DNA of 64,000 bases from Anomaloglossus baeobatrachus (Eukaryota > Chordata > Amphibia > Anura > Aromobatidae). The position numbers and the translations under genes were made by a program. The stretch lies in the NCBI RefSeq assembly GCF_048569485.1, contig NC_134356.1:465577820-465641819 (forward strand). The letters are read 5' to 3'. Positions 46,091-57,688 of the stretch are shown here, one piece after another (the stretch's first letter is position 1; each line of letters starts with the position of its first letter). Below the pieces are notes generated by a model. The model had not been told where the DNA came from. It saw only the letters and a program-made list of their open reading frames with translations, and ran no database searches.

Positions 46091-46242
46091 CAAAGATGAG
46101 CAGAGCAGATCAATTTGCGGGACTTTGGGCCAAGTCAGTGGTTATTGACAGCTAGATCGGAGACCCGTGAATCTCTTGCTTTCCAGCGTCACCGGTGCGG
46201 CATCAGATTTATCAGGGCCATTGCAACGTCATCTGTGCTAGT

Positions 46243-46972
46243 GAAATGTCAAAAGGTAAGCGATTCCCAGGGATGTCGAAAGGTAAGAGATTCCCGGGGA
46301 TGTGGAAAGGTAAGAGATTCCCAGGGATGTGGAAAGGTAAGAGATTCCCGGGGATGTCGAAAGGTAAGAGATTCCCGGAATGTCGAAAGGAAAGAGATTC
46401 CCGGGGATGTGGAACGGTAAGAGATTCCCGGGGATGTGGAAAGGTAAGAGATTCCCGGGGATGTGGACTGGTAAGAGATTCCCGGGGATGTGGAAAGGTA
46501 AGAGATTCCCGGGGATGTGGAATGGTAAGAGATTCCCGGGGATGTGGAACGGTAAGAGATTCCCGGGGATGTGAAACGGTAAGAGATTCGCGAGGATGTG
46601 AAACGGTAAGACATTCCCGGGGATGTGGAAAGGTAAGAGATTCTCGGGATGTGGAAAGGTAAGAGATTCCCGGGGATGTGGAATGGTAAGAGATTCCCGG
46701 GGATGTGGAAAGGTAAGAGATTCCCGGGGATGTGGAAAGGTAAGAGATTCCCGGGGATGTGGAAAGGTAAGATATTCCCGGGGATGTGGAACGGTAAGAG
46801 ATTCCCGGGGATGTGGAACGGTAAGAGATTCCCGGGGATGTGAAACGGTAAGAGATTCGCGAGGATGTGAAACGGTAAGACATTCCCGGGGATGTGGAAA
46901 GGTAAGAGATTCTCGGGATGTGGAAAGGTAAGAGATTCCCGGGGATGTGGAAAGGTAAGAGATTCTCGGGCT
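46243..46972 (+). repeat. 27-bp minisatellite containing a 5' splice-site-like motif
   Basis: There are about 27 units of GGTAAGAGATTCCCGGGGAT + GTGGAAA. Twenty-six carry GGTAAG on the + strand, many as AAAGGTAAGA, close to the vertebrate donor consensus and in the same sense as klf13. A ~269-bp block (ten units, one of them a base short) is duplicated, so 46581-46590 corresponds to 46850-46859. The unit is nine codons with no stop, hence false frames on both strands. Flanks at 46096-46118 and 47010-47030 share an inverted GATCAATT and may be ends of a hAT-like host. Confidence 0.9.
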
Positions 46973-46979
46973 CCCGCTA

Positions 46980-48197
46980 GCTGCCAGGTATCACTGACTT
47001 GGACGGTGTCCTGAGAATTGATCCATTCACCTCTACTGTAGACAGATTTGAGCACTTATTAAAAGCGAATGATCATCCAGGAGTGCCTAATTGGAGACAG
47101 GATTTTCTCTGTAATGAGATACATTACAATGTTTCTTATCTTTGCTTGTACTGTTGATTTATTAAAAAAAATAATAATGTAAACATGCACTTACTCTATA
47201 AGATAATATAACTTGAAGACCACAGCAGGGAGCCACATTCATTATACTGATCAAACTGATTTGTGAATGTGAATCCAATCTTACAAGCTGTTCCCTGCCT
47301 AATAAACTTTATGTTTAACTCCTTTTCGGACCTTGCTGTAAATCACCGCAAAAGTGTATAGTGCAAGTTCAGGATCTGAGCCCACGTCATACTTTGCAGA
47401 TGCCAGCTGTAATACATAGGTACCATCTTCCTAAACAGCAGTAATCTGTGCAAGCCCCTATCGCTGCTGTCTAGCTATTTAAATGTAGCTATAAGTAGTT
47501 AACAGTGGAATTTACATAGCGCAATCTTCAGTGTGTGTTCTGCATTTGTCCCTCCACAACACGATGGGTTTACATGGCAGCTGGGTTTCTGCTGAAAGCC
47601 CGCCATCACCACAATCGTGGTATTCCTTAGTTTAGCTATAGGCTATATATACTGAAATACAGTAGTGTAGTAATGCAGTATATAGTGCAAGTCATATAAC
47701 GATCCCAAATGAATAAAAAATAAAACTTTTTTGAAAATAAATAGAAAAATATTTAAATATCCCCTTTTTCCCAGTTTTTTTTTCTCTAAATAATCAAAAT
47801 GGGTATTGCCACATTCATAAAATTACGGTGTATCAAAACATAAAATTGTTTAAAACATACGATGAACGCCAAATTTGCTGGTTTTTAGTCGTTACAGTTA
47901 CCTCCGAAATGTTTTATAAAAAAAGGATAAATATGCCGCAAGATGGTATAAATGAAAACCACAACTTTGCATGCAAAAAAATAAGTGCTCACACTGCTCC
48001 ATCAATGTAAAAACAAAAAATGTTTTGGGACTCGAAAAGAAGAAATTTTTGCCTAGTAATTTATCAGAAAATGAACTTTATAAAACTTTATAAAAAAATG
48101 AAAAACAATATCAGAATTGCCATTTTTTTCCCAGCTTTACTGTAATTGTAATTTTGAACACATTTTTAATTACATAATACAGTAATATGAAGTGTCA
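46980..48197. other. Intronic sequence with a dispersed repeat
   Basis: 47690-48130 reads like the interior of the TTAA-type repeat B also glimpsed at 52600-52770 and 56820-56930 (CATACGGCTATGTC type). No gene. Confidence 0.35.
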
Positions 48198-48889
48198 TTC
48201 TAAACCAGACCTGGGCAAAGGGCGGCCCATGTGCCACATCCGACCCGCCTACTGTCTGTGATCAGCCCACCCGTCTTAGCTCAGAGTTGGAGGCGTGGCC
48301 TGATCTTCGATTTTATGCCTCAGCCCCGCTTTCACGGTCGGGAGCTCTGTATCTCGCAGTGCAGTGATAAGCAGCTGCCACGCCCCTGCACTCTGCCGAC
48401 CACGCCCCCTCATGCTGCCAGTCATGCCCCCTCTGGATGCCTTCTATGGCACCTATGCTGCTGGCCACATCCCTTTTGCTGTCGTCCACACACACTCCTC
48501 GGATGCCTTCCTTGTCCCCTCTTGCTGCTCTCTCGCTGTTGGCCACGACCTCTTTGCCTACCCAGGATCCTCACGTGACCAGCTCATCTCCACAGCGGCC
48601 ACTTCAAAAATGTCTGTTCTGCAACTGAGGTAATGTGCACCAATAACAGCAGGTAGAGAGAGCAGTGTGGCTGCAGGAGGGGAGAGCAGTGTGCCTGCAG
48701 GAGGGGAGAGAAGGGGAAGTCCAGCACTTGTGTCTTTTCAGGTCAACCATGTGCCTGCAATAGAAGAAGCAGACACACAGGGGACTCAGAGAAGGCAGCC
48801 AGATGAGCCCTCAAGCTCTGCTGCTGCAGTGCTGCCTGCCTGTTCCCTTAGCGTCCCCAGGGCCAGTATGTATGCCCCAAAGGCCACCA

Positions 48890-49502
48890 CTGTCAGTATG
48901 TATACCACAGGCCACCAGGGCCACTATGTATGCTCCTCAGGCCCCAGTAATGTGTATGCCCCCCAGTAATGTGTATGCCCCCCAGTAATGTGTATGCCCC
49001 CCAGTAATGTGTATGCCCCCCAGTAATGTGTATGCCCCCCAGTAATGTGTATGCCCCCTACTGACCCCAGTAATGTGTATGCCCCCTACTGAGCCCAGTA
49101 ATGTGTATGCCCCCTACTGATCCCAGTACTGTGTATGCCCCCTACTGACCCCAGTAATATGTATGTCCCCTACTGACCCCAGTAATTTCTATGCCACTTA
49201 CTGACCCCAGTAATGTGTATGCCCCCCACTGACCCCAGTAATGTCTATGCCACTTACTGATCCGAGTAATTTCTATGCCCACCCACTGACCCCAGTAATG
49301 TTTATGCCCCCCCACTGACCCCAGTAATGTGTATGCCCCAGTAATGTCTGCCACTTACTGACCCCAGTAATGCGTATGCCCCCCCCCACTGACCACAGTA
49401 CCGTAATGTCTATGCCACTTACTGACCTCAGTAATGTGCATGCCCCCCACTGATCCCAGTAATATGCATGCCCCTCACTGACCCCAGTAATGTCTATGCC
49501 AC
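48890..49502. repeat. 21-29-bp minisatellite
   Basis: The units are CCCAGTAATGTGTATGCCCC, often with an added CTACTGACC. The array is interrupted by the MITE at 49506 and resumes for a few bases after it. Confidence 0.88.
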
Positions 49503-49505
49503 TTA

Positions 49506-50011
49506 GGCTACTTTCACACCTCCGGTTTGAGCCCTGCGGCTCAATCCGGCTGTGAAAACTATGCAACGGATGTGGCGAAAACACCGCATCCTTTGCATAA
49601 GTTTTTACATGCGGCCCGTCCGTTTTTTTCCGGTTGCGGCATGCTACTGAGCATGCGCAGTGGAAAAAAACGCATGCGGCGACCGGATGCGTTTTTTTCC
49701 GCATCGCGCCGCATCCGGCCTCCATAGGTATGCATTGAAAAATGCGCCGCAGCGGCCGGATGCGGCGCGATGCGGTGTTTTTCGCCGGAGCAAAAAACGT
49801 TGCAGGGGACGTTCGATCCGGCCGCCGCATCGGCTAAATCTGCCGCATGCGGCCAAAACCGGACCGAACGCAAGCCCCTGCGGCACAATACGGCACTAAT
49901 GTAAGTCTATGCAAAAAAAAACGCCACCGGCGTTACAAAAGCCGGTGGTGGTTTTTCTGCAGAACGCCGTATTGTGCCGCAGAGCAAAAATCCGGATGTG
50001 TGAAAGCACCC
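49506..50011. mobile_element. Harbinger-like MITE in a minisatellite
   Basis: TTA is at 49503-49505 and 50012-50014. The TIR is GGCTACTTTCACACCTCCGG with the complement of GGGTGCTTTCACACATCCGG. The neighbouring array units (GCCACTTACTGACC) show the empty target. Confidence 0.85.
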
Positions 50012-50489
50012 TTACTGACCTCCATATTTTCATTGAATCTTTGTATTGTTTAACTTACTGTTTGTTTATGAAGGGATAGTATATATACTATATACAGTAT
50101 TGGGTAGAACTTAGTTAATATATAAGTCCGCCCCTCTAAAACCATCCCAATTTCTCACGCGGCCCCATGGGAAAATTAATTGCCCACCGCTATTCTAAAC
50201 TAAACTTGTTTGCCCCTACCTCCCCCAAAAAAACAAAAAAAAATAAGTCATCATGCTGCTATATCCATAGAAAGTTAAAAAAAGAGGTGGAAGAGGGGGA
50301 GGAAAAAATGAAAAATTGGCAGGTTGTAAAAGGGTTAAACAATTTTTACCATTTTACCCCAAGATATAACAAGTAACTAATATTCACAATTGTGTTGGAT
50401 CCTCGCTCTCAGATTCTATTAATCCTTTAGAGATCCTGGATCTGCATCTATGATGAAGCAGGATAATGGAAATAACCAATGGAGCCTAA

Positions 50490-50700
50490 GGCCTGTTTCA
50501 CACATCCGGTATTTCGCCTGATTGCCGGGTCTGGCATTTCGCCTGATTGCCGGATCCGGCACACTCCAGTACAGTGTAATACAGTACAATGGCATCGCGG
50601 CAAGCTTCGGTTACATGACAGCATGTCACCAGTGCTTGCCGCAATGCCATTGTACAGTATTGCACTGTACCGGCAAAATGCCGGATGTGTGAAACGGGCC
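50490..50700. mobile_element. Palindromic MITE, 211 bp, with empty site nearby
   Basis: TAA is at 50487-50489 and TTA at 50701-50703. The TIR is GGCCTGTTTCACACATCCGG with its complement. A duplicate of the flanks without the MITE is at 50944-50990 (GGAGCCTTAATCAGAAGTGA), which fixes both ends exactly. Confidence 0.92.
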
Positions 50701-50704
50701 TTAA

Positions 50705-51440
50705 TCAGAAGTGATGAGCAAGGACTTAAGTGCTCGGCTGCTCAGTAGTAACGATAGGCAAGCACTAAAGTACTTGAGTGCTAAGTACTAATGATGGCCG
50801 ATCACTAAAATGCTCACGTGCTCAGTACTAATGATGGGTGAGCACTAAAATGCTCTAGTGCTCTGTACTTGAATTAAGCAGGCTGGACGCTCTGAAGTGT
50901 TCAACTCGAATACCAAGCATAATGGAAGTCATTGGGTAACTCGGTAATGGAAATAAGCAATGGAGCCTTAATCAGAAGTGAAGAGGAAACACTTAAATGC
51001 TCGGGTGCTCAATACTGATGATGGCGATCTCTAAAATGCTCGAGTGCTCAGTACTAATGATGGGCGAACACTAAAATGCTCGAGTGCTCAGTACTAATGA
51101 TGGGCAGGCTCTAAAATGCTTGAGCGTTCGGTTCTTATCATGGGCTAGCACTAAATTGCTTGAGTGGTCAGCACTAATGATGGACGAGCACTAAAATCCT
51201 CGGTACCAATGATGGGCTTGGTATTAATGATGGGCAAGCACTAAAATGCTTGAGTGCTTGATAGTAATAATGGGTGAGCACTAAAATGCTCAGGTGCTCA
51301 GTACCAATGATGGGCGAGCACTAAAATGCTCAAATGCTAGGTACCCATGATAGGCGAGCACTAAAATGCTCGGTACCAATGATGGGCGAGCACTAAAATG
51401 CTCAAGTACTCTGTACTTGAATCGAGAAGGCTGATGCTCT
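50705..51440. repeat. 40-bp minisatellite, about 17 copies
   Basis: The unit is ACTAATGATGGGCGAGCACT + AAAATGCTCGAGTGCTCAGT, with many shortened copies. It probably lies inside a larger dispersed element. The segment 50944-50990 repeats the left flank. Confidence 0.85.
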
Positions 51441-51444
51441 GAAG

Positions 51445-52560
51445 TGCTCAGCTCGAATACCAAGCATAATAGAAGTCAATGGGAAACGTGCATTTTCCGG
51501 AGAGGTCGAACATGGCACCTGCAAGATAGTCGATCGCGTACTGAGCGTCAGGTGATATCATGAGCCATCGGATGTTATTATGAACTATTCTGCAAGGTAA
51601 AATGTGCAGTTCCAAGTGCGCCCCATGAATTCTTCTACATGTACTAAAGCATCATAGAAAAAAAAATCAATGTACTCAGAAAACCACAGACCGCAAATAT
51701 GCCTGAGAGACCGTAATATTTGTTACAAAAAATGACTGTTGACCCTAGTAGAAATAGTTTACCATGATATATGGCAAGTTTAACAAATCTCTTTGTGGAA
51801 TTTGGAGTGGTGCAGTAATGATCCACCTCGAGTCTGGATGTTTAGCAGCGCGGCCGCCCACATCCTGGCAGCTCGGCAGCCTATTGTTATTTACCCATTA
51901 TCTATATTTAGGGAATAGCAATAAAGTAATAAACTGCATATAAATAACACTTGTGCACTTATTATGTTGCTTAGAGCAGTTTTATTAATAAAAATAATGT
52001 TTTAGAAGTCCCACAATTGCTTTTACTGTGTTTTTCGAGGGGGTGATTCCTATTTACTACGGTAAAATTACAGTTTAGCTTTTTTTTAAATTGGTCAATA
52101 ATTGTTGAGGAAAATGATTAAAAAATAAAATCTGTCAAAGTAATTTTGCCCGGTTTTTGGTCTGCCTTTGGCCAGATACACACACCCTCCGTGAAAGCAA
52201 ATGTACAGCACATATGGAAATGTGAACCGTTCTCCAGGCTGGTCCTCCTTCTCGCCGGCAGGTTATTTCAGGACACCTCTTTATGAACCCATGCTGAACA
52301 CTCCTTTTAAATTTCCCTCGAGTGCTTATTTGGAAACAATGAATCCTTCAGACACGCACGGCGCGCTGGTTCTTTGCAGACATTATATTATCTTAGTTAC
52401 TGAAGTTACTTTATTTCAGCAGCACATTGTGAATTGTGACAGCACTGTGCAAGGACTTGTTCATTTCTGAAGGCTGTGATGTTATATTACAGAGGTAAAG
52501 GGAAACAAAACTTTGCTTTTACCGCTATGGGAATCTTTGGCCATATATTTTATACCGTAT
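51445..52560. other. AT-rich intronic stretch, no gene
   Basis: No repeat family or exon was recognised. An open frame at 52201-52470 lacks any known domain and splice context. Confidence 0.3.
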
Positions 52561-52993
52561 TACATGATACCATTTACGTGTCCTTAGAGGACCCTCAGCT
52601 AAATAACGCCTTTGACCCCTCAAGGATCGGGCGATTTTTTTTGTTTTTGTGCTTCCATTTTTCATCCCCTTATTCCAAGAGCCATAACTTTTAACTTCCA
52701 TCAATATAGCCATTTGAGGGCTTGTTTTTTGCAGGATGAGTACTACTTTTAAACTACACCATCCATTTTATCATTTACAGTGCCTTGTGAAAGTATTCGT
52801 CTCCCTTGAATTTTTCAACCTTTTCCCACATTTCAGGCTTCAAACATAAAGATAAAAATGTTATTGTTATGGTGAAGAATCAACAAGTGAGACACAATTG
52901 TGAAGTTGAACAATATTTATTGCTTATTTTTAATTTTTGTAAAAAATAAAAAAATAAAAATTGCGGCGTGCAATATTATTCGGCCCCTTTAAG

Positions 52994-53990
52994 TTAATAC
53001 TTTGTAGCGCCACTTTTTCCTGCGATTACAGCTACAAGTCGCTTGGGGTATGTGTCTATCAGTTTTGCACATCGAGAGACTGAAATTCTTGCCCATTCTT
53101 CCTTTGTAAACAGCTCGAGCTGAGTGAGGTTGGATGGAGAGCGTTTGTTAACAGCAGTTTTCAGCTCTTTCCACAGATTCTCAATTCGATTCAGGTCTGG
53201 ACTTTGACTTGGCCATTCTAACACCTGGATACCTTTATTTGTGAACCATTCCATTGTAGATTTTGCTTTATGTTTGGGATCATTGTCTTGTTGATAGGTC
53301 TGTTGCAGACTGCAACAGGTTTTCTTCAAGTATGGTCCTGTATTTGGCTCCATCCAAGTTTTGATCAATTATAATCACCTTCCCTGTCCCTGCTGAAGCA
53401 AAGCAGGCCCAAACCATGATGCTGCCACCACCATGTTTGACAGTGGGGATGGTGTGTTCAGGGTGATGAGCCGTGTTGCTTTTACGCCAAACATATTGTT
53501 TGACATTTTGCCCAAAAAGTTCAATTTTGGTTTCATCTGACCAGAGCACCGTCCTCCACATATTTGGTGTATCTCCCAGGTGGCTTGTGGCAAACTTTAA
53601 ACAACACTTTTTATGGATATCTTTGAGAAATGGCTTTCTCCTTGCCACTCTTCCATAAAGGCCAGATTTGTGCAGTGTATTACTGATTGTTGTCCTATGC
53701 ACAGACTCTCCCACCTCAGCTGTAGATCTCTGCAGTTCATCCAGAGTGGTCATGGGCCTCTTGGCTTCATCTCTGATCAGTCTTCTCCTTGTTTCAGATG
53801 AAAGTTTTGAGGGATGTCCGGGTCTTGGTAGATTAGCAGTGGTATGATACTCCTTCCATTTCAATATGATTGCTTGCACAGTGCTTCTTGGGATGTTTAA
53901 AGTTTTGGAAATCTTTTTGCAAACAAATCCGGCTTTAAACGTCTCCACAACAGTATCACGGACCTGCCTTTTGTGTTCCTTGGTCTTCAT
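52994..53990 (-). pseudogene. Tc1-like transposase, frameshifted
   Basis: The first frame (53990 down to about 53290) encodes the N-terminal helix-turn-helix (VCKKISKTLNIPRSTVQAII), the GHPSK hook region and the first catalytic Asp (WSDETKIELF), with KHGGGSIMVWACF. The second frame (to 52994) holds QQDNDPKH, the Glu in NRIENLW and the terminal KY. One frameshift near residue 225 joins the two. The order and 34-residue Asp-Glu spacing make it DD34E. It starts about 30 bp inside the point where the ribozyme element later inserted upstream. It is inactive as it stands. Confidence 0.88.
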
Positions 53991-54255
53991 GATGCTCTTT
54001 GTGCTTTAAACAGAACAGACAAGAAAGCTGTGGAAAAAAAGTGCATATAGGGTCTTACCCCAGTATATAAGGGGTGGGAGGAGGGTGAAACTACTTACCA
54101 GATATCGTTGTGAAAGTCACAACTGTAGTCGCATGTAGAATCTGATCAAAGGCTGCAGCCACCCGAAACGGCAGATAACAGAGAGCATGAGAGAGGGGTG
54201 TTTGATACTGCGCCAAAAGATCACTGGAACAGATGTTTAGATTAATGTATCTTTA

Positions 54256-54315
54256 TTTCATCCAGGTCTACGCATTTCAGGAGCCACTGCCCCCTTCCTC
54301 AGGACCGTCAGGAAA
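54256..54315 (-). ncRNA. Hammerhead ribozyme motif, inverted copy
   Basis: This is the exact inverted counterpart of 54398-54457 in the other palindrome arm, with the same core and stems on the minus strand. In an RNA spanning both arms the two would pair with each other and not fold separately. Confidence 0.7.
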
Positions 54316-54397
54316 GACACAACATCAAATCTGTCCTGGTGGACACAACTATTTATCTGTATGCTGGTGTCCACCAGGACAGATTTGATGTTGTGTC

Positions 54398-54457
54398 TTT
54401 CCTGACGGTCCTGAGGAAGGGGGCAGTGGCTCCTGAAATGCGTAGACCTGGATGAAA
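54398..54457 (+). ncRNA. Hammerhead ribozyme motif, type I
   Basis: CTGAGGA (54411-54417) fits CUGANGA. Stem II is AGGGG/CTCCT (54418-54422 with 54430-54434). GAAA is at 54435-54438. A two-pair-or-less stem III is closed by T54439/G54442. Predicted cleavage is after A54444. Stem I is GGTC (54407-54410) with GACC (54445-54448), then TTTC (54398-54401) with GAAA (54454-54457) across an internal loop. The wobble pairs make it weaker than the motif at 1394. Confidence 0.7.
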
Positions 54458-54755
54458 TAAAGATACATTAATCTAAACATCTGTTCCAGTGATCTTTTGG
54501 CGCAGTATCAAACACCCCTCTCTCATGCTCTCTGTTATCTGCTTTAAACAGAACACCGAGACTATCACAGAGCAGGTGCATTTATACAGAGACTTCATTA
54601 CACACAGGTGGATTACATTTATCATCATCAGTCATTTAGGACAACATTGGATCATTCAGAGATCCTCAATGAACTTCTGGAGTGAGTTTGCTGCCCTGAA
54701 AGTAAAGGGGCCCTGTACTTTTGCAAGGCACTGTATTTTACCATAAAACTGACTT

Positions 54756-57114
54756 AGCAGTATGATTCTCCAGGTCCGTGTGAATATGTACATACCCTAA
54801 ATGTACAGTTTTTGTTTTAAATAATGAAAAAAATTCTGAAATTTTGAAAAAATAATCTTGCTTGTGTCATGACTTTCCGACAGCTGCAACATTCTCAAAT
54901 TTTAGGACATGGAGCTGTATGAGTGCTTGTTTTTTTTGCCGCCCCCCCCTCCCTCCACCTGAGCCTATGTTTTTATTGACATCATTTTGGGGTATATACC
55001 ATGTTTTGATTGCCTGTTAATACATTTTTTTTTCTGTGGTTGTGGAAAATGCAGGCACAACATGTGCACCCGCATGAAAGACAGGGAGACGATTAATGAT
55101 GTACATAGCATGTCATAAATCGTTAAGCGATTAACTACAAGTTATGGCATACACTGTATCTAGAGTGCAAACAATTGCATCCTTGTAAACATCAAACACA
55201 TAGTCCTGTCCTCCACGGGTCCGGCGCTGACTCCCTGCTGCAGCATCAGTACCTTTGTATCGGCCGTAGCGGTGACATCACAACTACAGCACACTTAACC
55301 ACTGCAGCCAATCACTGAGCTCAGCAGCTCATGCCATATACATCAACAAATCACAGCTGCTGAGCTCAGTAATTGGCTGCAGTGGTGATGTGCACTTTAG
55401 TAATGAGCCCAGAGCAGAGAGCAGGCAGTGACCCTGAGGAGTATGAGTGTTATCTGTGATATTTTGCCCAATGATGCTTTAGTTTCTTGAAAGTAGAAAA
55501 CCCCTCTAACACCTTAATGCATAATCACGTTCGTGTACATGATTGTGGGGGTGACCGCGTGTGGGAAAGGCTCAGGAGCTCAGCCCTTTTCACCTGCGGT
55601 TGACGCCGTCTATTCTTCATAACTGGCATTTGTGTCTAAGAGCATGGGCCATAGCTGAGCTCCAATCACTGCTGTCAATCATTTAAATGTCTCTGTAAAT
55701 CTCAGTGGTGCTTAAATGGAACGCTTGCCAATGACAAATGTACTGATTCCCATCAGTCTCCCATGATATGACTGTGGATCAACAATAGCCTACTATGGAA
55801 ACAAAGGACTTGATGAGGGCCCCCTCGTTGTGCCCTCGCTTGGTACTCTTGGGAAGCTAAGCCAAATGTGTTGTGTCATAGGAGACCGATATTTTCACTA
55901 TATACTGCAATACTGTACGTTATAAGCAACAAACAGATGATCGCCAAATTTAAAGCACCACTCCAGCGTTTTTTGTTTTTTTTTTATTGCAACACTGGAG
56001 TGGTGCTTTAAATCTAAGTCACCTGACACCTGTCTGATGCTCACCTTCCGGCACCATCATCACCATTGCTCTGGTCGGTCTCCAGTGATTTGTGACCTGC
56101 CAGCAGCTCCACTTTTTCATGGAGAGCTCCACAGCTCACAACTCAATGCAAGTCTATGAGAGCCTCGTTCTGGCTTGTATTGAGCGCTTGTGACATAACT
56201 TATGACTTCTGGCCAGTCAGGAGTTATGGGCACAAGATGGTGCCGTGGGACGGGAGCGGTGCTGAAAAATGATGCAGCCGCTGGAATCTGAGTATTTGAT
56301 AGGGGGCAGAGGTCTTACATTTAAAACATCACTCCACCGCTGGAAAAAAAACCCTCTAGCATGGTGCTATAATTCGTCTAAGGGGACTAAAAAATAAGGT
56401 AAAAAGTTTTAAAAAAATAAAATATGAAAACTTGAATCAGTTAATCAAAATATTAAATGAACTAATTCATACATTAAAAGATGAAAGAAATAAAAAGGAC
56501 TTCATTTATTTTTGTTACCCTTCTACCCTGTAAAAATGCAATGAAAAGCAATCACAATTGTATGGACCTCCAAATTGGTACCAGTAAAACTATCAGCTTG
56601 CCACAAAAAAGACAAGCGATGGAAAAATAAAAATGTTACGGGTCCCAGAAAAGAGACATCAACCACATTTTATTTTAATTTATCTTAAAAACTTTAGAAT
56701 TGTTTTTTAACCACTTACATACATTTTTTTTAAGTAATTATACTGACCTGCAGATCTTGTTTCAGGGTCATTTTTACCATAGAATGCACATAAAAAAAAA
56801 ACGTTTTTTGTTTTTACAGTATATTATATGGTAAAATTAATGGTGTTATTCAAAACTACAAGTCGTCTCTCAAAAACACAAGCCCTCATACGGCTATGTC
56901 AACAGAAAATAAGTTATGGCTCTTGGAAGAAGGCTTAAATGGGTTAAAATCTCATCTTTTCAGGGATATGATGAGAATAGCTTTGTCCAAGTGTCGACTA
57001 GTGAGGTGGGTACAGGAACGGGTGAGTGGCTGCCTGCGCAGGACTCCTGAGCTGCAGAAATGGGTGATCCTTTGGGGATATGCTGCAGCACGTCAGGTTA
57101 ATGTGGACGTAGCC
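54756..57114. other. Intronic stretch with small palindromes, no gene
   Basis: Inverted pairs occur at 55285-55310 with 55365-55385 (CTGCAGCCAAT type) and at 55951-55970 with 55990-56010 (AAAGCACCACTCCAG). They mark decayed MITEs. 56820-56930 resembles repeat B. ...GTGGACGTAGCC at 57103-57114 is a MITE right end meeting the TTA at 57115. No coding exon. Confidence 0.4.
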
Positions 57115-57117
57115 TTA

Positions 57118-57685
57118 GGGGTACTTTGCACGCTGCGACATCGCTAGCCGATTGTAGCGATGCCGAGCATGATGGTCCCCGCCCCCGTCGCAGATGCGAT
57201 ATCTTGTGATAGCTGCCGTAGTGAACATTATCACTACGGCAGCTTCACATGCACTCACCTGCCCTGCGACGTCGCTCTGGCCGGCAACCCGCCTCCTTCC
57301 TAAGGGGGCGGGTTGTGCGGCGTCACAGCGACGGCAGGCGGCCAATAGAAGCAGAGGGGCGGAGATGAGCGGGACGTAAACATCCTGCCCACCTCCTTCC
57401 TTCCTCATTGCAGCCGGGACGCAGGTAGGAGATGTTCCTCGCTCCTACGGCTTCACACACAGCGATGCGTGCTGCCGCAAGAGCGAGGAACAACATCGTA
57501 CCTGTCGCTGCAGCGAAATTATGGAAATTACCGACACTACACAGATCACCGATTTTCGACGCTTTTGCGATTGTTTATCGGTTCATCTAGGCTTTGCACG
57601 TGTGACGTCGTTACCGGCGCCGGATCACTTTCATTTTGACCCCGACGAGATCGCAGTAGCGATGTCGCAACGTGCATAGTACCCC
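57118..57685. mobile_element. Harbinger-like MITE with promoter-like core
   Basis: TTA is at 57115-57117 and 57686-57688. The TIR is GGGGTACTTTGCACGCTGCG with the complement of GGGGTACTATGCACG. CCAATAGAAGC and GGGGCGG lie at about 57343-57363. Confidence 0.85.
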
Positions 57686-57688
57686 TTA

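Larger units (their letters stand above)
48206..50192. mobile_element. Non-autonomous hAT (Charlie-like) element with minisatellite
   Basis: The 8-bp duplication TTCTAAAC is at 48198-48205 and 50193-50200. The ends CAGACCTGGGCAAAGG and the complement of TAGCGGTGGGCAATTA resemble the CAG-GGTGGGCAA termini of hAT-Charlie elements. Inside are a tandem array and a Harbinger-like MITE. No transposase was found. Confidence 0.82.
54018..54540. mobile_element. Snap-back hammerhead retroelement in Tc1
   Basis: It is flanked by the 15-bp duplication GCTTTAAACAGAACA (54003-54017, 54541-54555). The right 172 bp (54369-54540) is inverted against 54173-54348 with hardly a mismatch and a 20-bp spacer. The minus-strand arm is longer and continues to 54018. 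Each arm has a hammerhead motif. The longer arm also contains a GGTAAGTAG and, about 80 bp on, TTTTTTTCCACAG, an intron-like pair. Penelope-like elements are known for retained introns and hammerheads. It is non-coding. Confidence 0.78.
52778..54733 (-). mobile_element. Tc1-like transposon interrupted by a ribozyme element
   Basis: The TA duplication is at 52776-52777 and 54734-54735. Short TIRs begin CAGTGCCTTG and continue AAAGTA. The transposase is on the minus strand. Subtracting the insertion at 54018-54540 and one TSD leaves about 1.4 kb, a normal Tc1 size. Confidence 0.88.

Noticed and set aside
46195-47055. Frames of 155 to 268 codons
   Set aside because: The 27-bp unit is nine stop-free codons. 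These are repeat artefacts.
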